Assembly: GCA_054601695.1 (NCBI GenBank)
Contig: BAAHQB010000045.1
Location: 806,001 to 870,000, forward strand
Direction of reading: 5' to 3'
DNA length: 64,000 bases
Origin: Amorphochlora amoebiformis
Taxonomy: Eukaryota; Cercozoa; Chlorarachniophyceae
Shown here: in pieces, positions 1 through 64,000 of the stretch
Layout: each line of letters begins with the position of its first letter
Position numbering within the stretch: position 1 is the first letter of the stretch
Made by a program: the position numbers and the translations under genes
The notes under the pieces: generated by a model
Told to the model about the DNA's origin: nothing
Seen by the model: the letters and a program-made list of their open reading frames with translations, nothing else
Database searches by the model: none

Positions 1-39
1 ATATATATAGGTCTTTACAGTTTGAGATGTATTTGAATG

Positions 40-70
<31 letters not shown>

Positions 71-103
71 GTATATATATATATGTATAACATGTATATA
101 TAC

Positions 104-147
<44 letters not shown>

Positions 148-299
148 TTATATTCATCATATCACGTATGCCTAAATACGTCCAACACATCTAACAAACA
201 CACAAATCCCTACACAACATGCAACGCACACACATACATGCACTCTTTGCACGGACAATATCGACCCAACACATTACCACAAATACATGTATTCCTTAC

Positions 300-22836
<22,537 letters not shown>

Positions 22837-22896
22837 CTAGGGTTAGAGCAATGGTTAGAGTTAGGGTTAGGGTTAGGGTTAGGAATATGTTGGTAC

Positions 22897-22931
22897 TGTA
22901 TAACGCTCTCGGTGTGCAGGGTTGGTGGGCT

Positions 22932-22990
<59 letters not shown>

Positions 22991-23012
22991 CATGTATATC
23001 CATAAATGTTTC

Positions 23013-23049
<37 letters not shown>

Positions 23050-24476
23050 CATGTAAGGTTAGTATAGTCATGGTTTTGAAAGGGTTAGAATATTGGTATT
23101 TTAGGGTTAAAAACCAGATATTAAAGGGCAGAAAATTGTCAGGAATAATGCCCCAAATCAAGAAAATTCCAAGAAATTTCCAAGAATATTTGTAATTAAG
23201 GTTAAAACCAGGAGATTAAAGGGCAGAAAATTGTCAAGAATAATATCCCAAATCAAGAAATTTCCAAGAATATTTGTAATTTAGGGTTAAAAACAGGATA
23301 TTAGAGGGCAGAAAATTGTCAAGAATAATATCCCAATTCAAGAAATTTCCAAGAATATTTGTGAAATTCCAACACAAGCGGTGAGGAAGCAGATAGAATC
23401 GACATAAAGAGATACATCATTGATCAGAACTTAGGAATTGCGTAGAAGGGTTTCCCGGAATGTGGGTTTGTTTTTTGGTTTGGGTTCCGATATTCGGCCT
23501 GTAGGTTTGTTTTTCTCTCTCTGTTTTCGTGTATATATATATATATATATATAATATATGTATATATATATATATATTAAAATATATATATATATATACA
23601 TACGTAAACACACATAAAGACGTATACACACACACACATACACAAAACACAGAATTGTACATGCATATACCCTCTGTCGTCCGACAGCCTCCTTTTCGTC
23701 ATCCTAAGGTAACAGTTTTGTGTTTGGAAACAGGCTTTCGATTAGGGTTAGGGTTAGGCTTTCGATTAGGGTTAGGGTTAGGGTTTGGTTACGGTTAGGG
23801 TTAGGATCAGATTATTCAGTATGTCTTTGTCCGAGGATCACTGCCTCCTCCATAGTGTGTGTGGGGCTATAGTGCTGTTTGGGATCACAGCAGATCGTGT
23901 TGATTGGGTTAGGGTTAGGGTTAGGGTTATGGTTTTGTGCTCAGAATCAGGCTTCCAGGGTCAGGGTTAGGGTTAGAGTTAGGGTTAGGGTTATGGTTTT
24001 GTGCTTAGAAACAGGCTTTCGGCTAGGGTTAGGGTTGGGGTTATGGTTTTGTGCTTAGAACCTAACCCTAACCCTAACCACCCTAACCCTAACCGCCCTA
24101 ACCCTAACCCTAACCCTAACTCTAATCGAAATACCTGCGTCTAAGCACGAAAATCATAACCCTTACGGTTAGGATCATATGTGTGATTAGAAACACAGTT
24201 TGGGCTAGGGCTAGGGTTAGGGTTAGGGTTAGGGTTAGGGTTAGGGTCATATTTATGCCTAAAAACAGAGTTTGGGTTGGGGTTATGTCTGTCTCGCGGA
24301 ATTTAAATTAGGGTTAGGGTTAGGGTTAGGGTTATGAGTTATGAATGGGAGTGAATTTAGGAAAAGGTTAGGGTTAGGGTTAGGGTTAGGGTTAGGGTTA
24401 GGGTTACTGAGTGGTCTGGGACGGCACCCCCGAAGGCTATGGCCGAGGATAGTTCGACTAGATCTGATTCTCTGAT
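22897..24476 (-). CDS. Candidate N-terminal exons of the ABCG gene
   Basis: 22897-22929 (PTNPAHRERYT), 23671-23703 (DDEKEAVGRQR) and 24408-24476 (IRESDLVELSSAIAFGGAVP then DHS) are open, phase 0 at both ends and bounded by AG and GT. They could form the hydrophilic N-terminus upstream of 22836. The 24408 exon is also open in another phase and could belong to the gene at 25798-28600 instead. No start codon was fixed. Confidence 0.4.
23097..23370. repeat. Three tandem units of about 90 b
   Basis: Each unit runs from TTAGGGTTAAAAACCAGATA through GGGCAGAAAATTGTCA to CCAAGAATATTTGTAA. Slightly diverged; no coding sense found. Confidence 0.85.
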
Positions 24477-25310
24477 CTGTGTGTAAATGTACATAATATG
24501 TCATATATTTAGTATTTAATATGTACATAATATGTTAGATATGTGTGTATATGTTAGATATCCAGTGTCTCATATGTACATAATATGTTATACATCTAGT
24601 GTCTGTGATCTGTTTGTATATGTATATAATATGTCATATATCTAGTATTTAATATGTGCATAATATGTTAGATATCTGTGTATATGTACATAATATCTTG
24701 TATCTCATATGTGCATGATATGTTATATATCTTGTATATGTGATCTGTATATGTACATAATATGTTATATATCTTGTATCTGTCATCTGTGTGTATATGT
24801 AAATAATATTTCATATATCTAGTATTTAATATGTACATAATATGTTAGATATGTGTATATGTTAGATATCTAGTATCTCATATGTACGTAATATGTTATA
24901 TATCCCATATCTCTGATCTTTTTGTATATGTAAATAATATGTTGAATATCTTGTATCTGTGATCTATATATGTACATAATATGTCATATATCTAGTATCT
25001 AATATGTACACAATATGTTAGATATGTTTGTATATGTACATAATATGTTGTATATCTAGTATCTCATATGCGCATAATACGTTATATATCTTGTACTTGT
25101 GATCTGTATATGTACACAATACGTTATATATCTAGTATCTGTATTCTGTGTGTATATGTACATAATATGTTATATATCTAGTACTTCATATATATGTGTC
25201 TCTGATCTCTGTGAATAATATGTTATATATCTAGTATCCCATATGTACATATTATGTTTTATATCTAGTATCTCTGATCTGTGTGTATATGTACATAACA
25301 TTATATATAT
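24470..25310. repeat. AT-rich minisatellite carrying an exon acceptor edge
   Basis: More than a dozen units of roughly 40-60 b with GATCTGTGTGTATATGTA, CATAATATGTTATATATC and TAGTATCT. The GATCTGTGTGTA word is the reverse complement of the acceptor edge of exon 24408-24476, which borders the array. Confidence 0.8.
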
Positions 25311-25379
25311 ATATATATATATATATAAATATATGTGTGTGTAATATATATGTATATACATATTTACACACACCCACAC

Positions 25380-25413
<34 letters not shown>

Positions 25414-25467
25414 ATGTATAAATATGTTGATGTTTGCATTCGAATTGGAGGGTATATGCATACATGC

Positions 25468-25512
<45 letters not shown>

Positions 25513-25518
25513 ATATAT

Positions 25519-25556
<38 letters not shown>

Positions 25557-25624
25557 TATTTATCTATATATATGCATATATATTTATATAAATATACTTC
25601 CATATGCATTATATACATATAACT

Positions 25625-25737
<113 letters not shown>

Positions 25738-25797
25738 TATATATATATATAAATATATGTATATATATATATATATATTATATATAAAAGCTGAAAC

Positions 25798-28600
<2,803 letters not shown>

Positions 28601-28687
28601 GACCGTATCATGATACAATATAAACTTTCGATATTGTATCTGTAACTGGGTGTTGTCTGTAGGTTATACGTGCACAGCAAATATGTT

Positions 28688-28754
<67 letters not shown>

Positions 28755-28771
28755 CTATATATATGTATAAC

Positions 28772-28812
<41 letters not shown>

Positions 28813-29963
28813 TTATGTGTATATTTCACAACTGTTTCACATCCATACACCTATCCATGCGTAATTTCCTTCTCATTCTACCAACTCAAAAGTACAAACT
28901 TACAAATATACCCTTCACACTAATGCTTACACACACGTTCAATGCTTCCACTCATACCAGAAAGAGAACATGAAATGGGTCGAACATGAAATACATCAAA
29001 CTGCCAAAAAACAGCCAACCCAGGCCCACCCCCCGCGGGAAAAATCGGAATTTCTTCTCCCAATTCCCCTCTCTAACACCGATTAATAAATTTTACTCCA
29101 CGAGAGAGTAAGGGGGGAGTGGGGGTGACAGAAATATATCGACTTCCTGGCCATGCTGGGATTTCTATTTCGGGCACAGGATTGTGTGTGTGACTGAGGG
29201 TCGGGTCACGTTTGAAGGGTTTCGCTATTAATAACTTGCAATCCAAAACCCTCTAATGCTTCTCCCAGTCACTAAGAGTGACTAATAGTATTTTTCAGAC
29301 CTCTAATACTTTTAACAATCGATATCACAGGCTCACAGCCCTCCAAATTGACCGCGAAATCCTTCTGCAACCTCTCCCCTCCCCTAGCTACCCCAAATCT
29401 AATCTTTAACCATAAATCACAAGTGTGCATGATTATATAAGCTGTGCGGTGATAATTCCGTTTTTTTTTCCGGGGGGGAGACAGGGATATATTTTTGAAA
29501 GCCGAATTTTTAATTTGGAGTGGCGGAAAGGGGGGACAGGTACTAGGTGATTGGTTAAGGTCGATTTTTGAAAATTGAAGCCTGTTCGGAGATACTTAAG
29601 AGGAAAGGGAACTATTTGTGTGCTGCTGTGCAAGTTTCATAAAAATTGTACAAGTTCGAGAATTCAAGATTTATCCGATGGGCCTAGGGTGAGGGGAATA
29701 AATTTAGTAATCTTAATTTCTATTTATACTGAGGGTACTATGGTCATAGGCTGAGTGATATACATACATCTTGATGTATGTACAACAATATGATGAAATT
29801 ACTAACTTTAGTTCACATATCCATGTACACTAGGTACATATACATGTATATACTAGATCTGAGTAGGTATAGCTAGCTAGGACGGAGTAGGTATTTGATA
29901 GTTGAAGTACAGGCTAATAAAAAGGCTATATAGGCACTACACATACGGTATGCATCATGATAC

Positions 29964-30007
<44 letters not shown>

Positions 30008-30091
30008 TTATATATATGTCTATATATAAGTATACACATGTACATAATATATTTTAAATATGCACATATATATGATTTATTATATATATAA
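28601..30091. other. Mostly non-repetitive spacer
   Basis: The longest stretch of ordinary-looking sequence in the window. It probably holds the upstream region of the minus-strand gene starting near 28600 and the 3' end of PRODH. TATAAATAG occurs on the minus strand near 29728, and the word CCTCTAATAC/G occurs twice near 29250-29310. No solid exon was found apart from the candidates listed. Confidence 0.4.
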
Positions 30092-30238
30092 CGTCTGGCA
30101 TTAAGGTTCTCTCCTAGGCATACTCATGTATACTGTGCAGTAAACTCATCCTTATAAGTTACTAGTGACACTTATAAATGCAATGCATTGGACTCAGCTG
30201 GATAATCTTTCCTGACACGAAGGAAGATATGTTAGAAT

Positions 30239-30332
<94 letters not shown>

Positions 30333-30383
30333 ATATATATATATATATGATACTGTGCATGAACATAGGTTGATAACCACTCC
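28996..30383 (-). CDS. Possible C-terminal tail exons of PRODH
   Basis: After 30873 the phase-0 islands 30354-30383 ([10 protein letters not shown]), 29310-29364 ([18 protein letters not shown]) and 28996-29000 (completing Ile, then TGA) chain in phase and end in a stop. None matches the known PRODH C-terminus. Two degenerate copies of the 30354 island lie at about 30180-30235 and 30092-30130. Confidence 0.22.
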
Positions 30384-30420
30384 CTGGCATAGAGGAATAC
30401 ATGTTAGAATATATGTATTA

Positions 30421-30461
<41 letters not shown>

Positions 30462-30466
30462 ATATA

Positions 30467-30513
<47 letters not shown>

Positions 30514-30558
30514 TAATCGGATGTATGTAGGTGCGTATAAATACGTAGATTATATTTC

Positions 30559-30609
<51 letters not shown>

Positions 30610-30708
30610 TAATACAGTGTATATGTTGTGCGAACATATTTATCTACATACATATGCATGCGTACATATACATACATACAAATATATCATGTATAAAAAC
30701 ACACACGC

Positions 30709-30767
<59 letters not shown>

Positions 30768-30831
30768 GCATATAAAAATTATATAGATAATATTCATTCA
30801 CATACATATTTGTACACCACACATATATATG

Positions 30832-30864
<33 letters not shown>

Positions 30865-30872
30865 GTTATTAC

Positions 30873-58213
<27,341 letters not shown>

Positions 58214-58670
58214 GTTTAGTTTAGATATATAATATATATTTTATATGATATATATATATATACATACATATATATATATATATGTATATACATATACATA
58301 TATAGACACCCTTATCCGAATGACAAGGATTAAGAGGACAATTCATAGGTAATCCGTAACCCTAACCCTAACCCTAACCCTAACCCTAACCCTAACCCTA
58401 ACCCTAACCCTAACCCTAAAGCTAACCCAGACTCTAACCCTAAAGCTAACCCTGACTCTAACATTAACCCTAGCCCTAACCCTAACCCTAACCCTAACTC
58501 TAACCCTAACCCTAACCCTAACTCTAACATTAACCCTAACCCTACATTAACCCTAACCCTAACCCCAACCCTTACCCTAACTCCAACGGTAACCCTAACC
58601 CTAACCCTTACCCTAACTCTAGCCCTAACCCTAACCCTAACCCCACCTAGAATGAGGACTGTGAATGCCT

Positions 58671-58730
<60 letters not shown>

Positions 58731-58801
58731 ATATATATGTATGTATAAAGTTCATATTTTTGGAGATATTGAAGTTTTTATACATGCGTGTATGTAATAT
58801 G

Positions 58802-58842
<41 letters not shown>

Positions 58843-58877
58843 GTATATATTTGTACGTATATATATATATATATGTA

Positions 58878-58914
<37 letters not shown>

Positions 58915-58931
58915 TGTCTATACATTATATA

Positions 58932-58986
<55 letters not shown>

Positions 58987-59006
58987 CATACATACACATA
59001 TACAAG

Positions 59007-63752
<4,746 letters not shown>

Positions 63753-63848
63753 GTAATGTTGACCAATGTATGTAGAATTGATTCGTATGTTATATATTCA
63801 TATATAATAATATATATATATGTATGTATATATATATGTATATATATG

Positions 63849-63937
<89 letters not shown>

Positions 63938-64000
63938 GAAACCATTCACATCATACAATCACTCTACACTACGTGTAGTATACCTATGGATGAACTATTG

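Noticed and set aside
24470-25310. Tandem array as a centromeric or satellite repeat
   Set aside because: Only about 0.8 kb long and derived from the border of the adjacent exon.
58330-58785. Minus-strand frame ending ITYELSS
   Set aside because: Almost all of it is TTAGGG translation; only a few residues at each end are non-repeat and no splice chain was found.

Overview
The window comes from the nuclear genome of an intron-rich eukaryote whose telomere-type hexamer is TTAGGG. I cannot name the lineage. Most of the 64 kb is simple repeat: TA microsatellites, TTAGGG/CCCTAA arrays with degenerate variants, CT/GA tracts and AAT runs. The long open frames of Y/I, G/L, P/N or S/L repeats are translations of these repeats, not genes. 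Between the repeats lie small non-repetitive islands of 20-240 bases. Nearly all of them are flanked by an AG acceptor and a GT donor, and when joined in order with phases tracked they read as ordinary proteins.

Layout. (1) About 300-22836, minus strand: an ABCG-type half transporter in 37 micro-exons (20-91 b) totalling about 650 codons, with Walker A, Q-loop, signature, Walker B and H-loop exons followed by six membrane-segment exons. Further N-terminal exons are likely up to 24476. (2) About 25798-28600, minus: exons of a type II (signal-anchor) membrane protein, family not recognised. (3) 28601-30872: mostly non-repetitive spacer, possibly holding the C-terminal tail of the next gene. (4) 30873-42228, minus: proline dehydrogenase, recognised from KLVRGAY, the ATHN motif, MG.CD..G...G and the RR pair. 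(5) 42229-43411: divergent promoter region with two G-box palindromes 20 b apart. (6) 43412-58213, plus: a membrane-anchored basic/acidic protein of unknown family in about 19 exons. (7) 59007 to the window end, plus: exons of another unrecognised protein, continuing off the right edge.

Two structural patterns run through all the genes. First, splice sites coincide with repeat borders: introns start GTATATAT, GTAACCCTAA or GTTAGGG and end TATATAG or CCCTAACCCTAG, so the repeats themselves form the introns. Second, at more than a dozen exons an edge of the exon with its splice site has been copied in tandem into the neighbouring intron. Copies of the 5' edge lie upstream, copies of the 3' edge lie downstream, and one intact exon remains. 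I know of no described name for this pattern, and it is the most interesting signal in the window.

All exon calls were made by eye from splice signals, reading phase and family motifs. No alignment or transcript data were available. The ABCG and proline dehydrogenase calls are strong; the other three genes are supported by phase continuity only.
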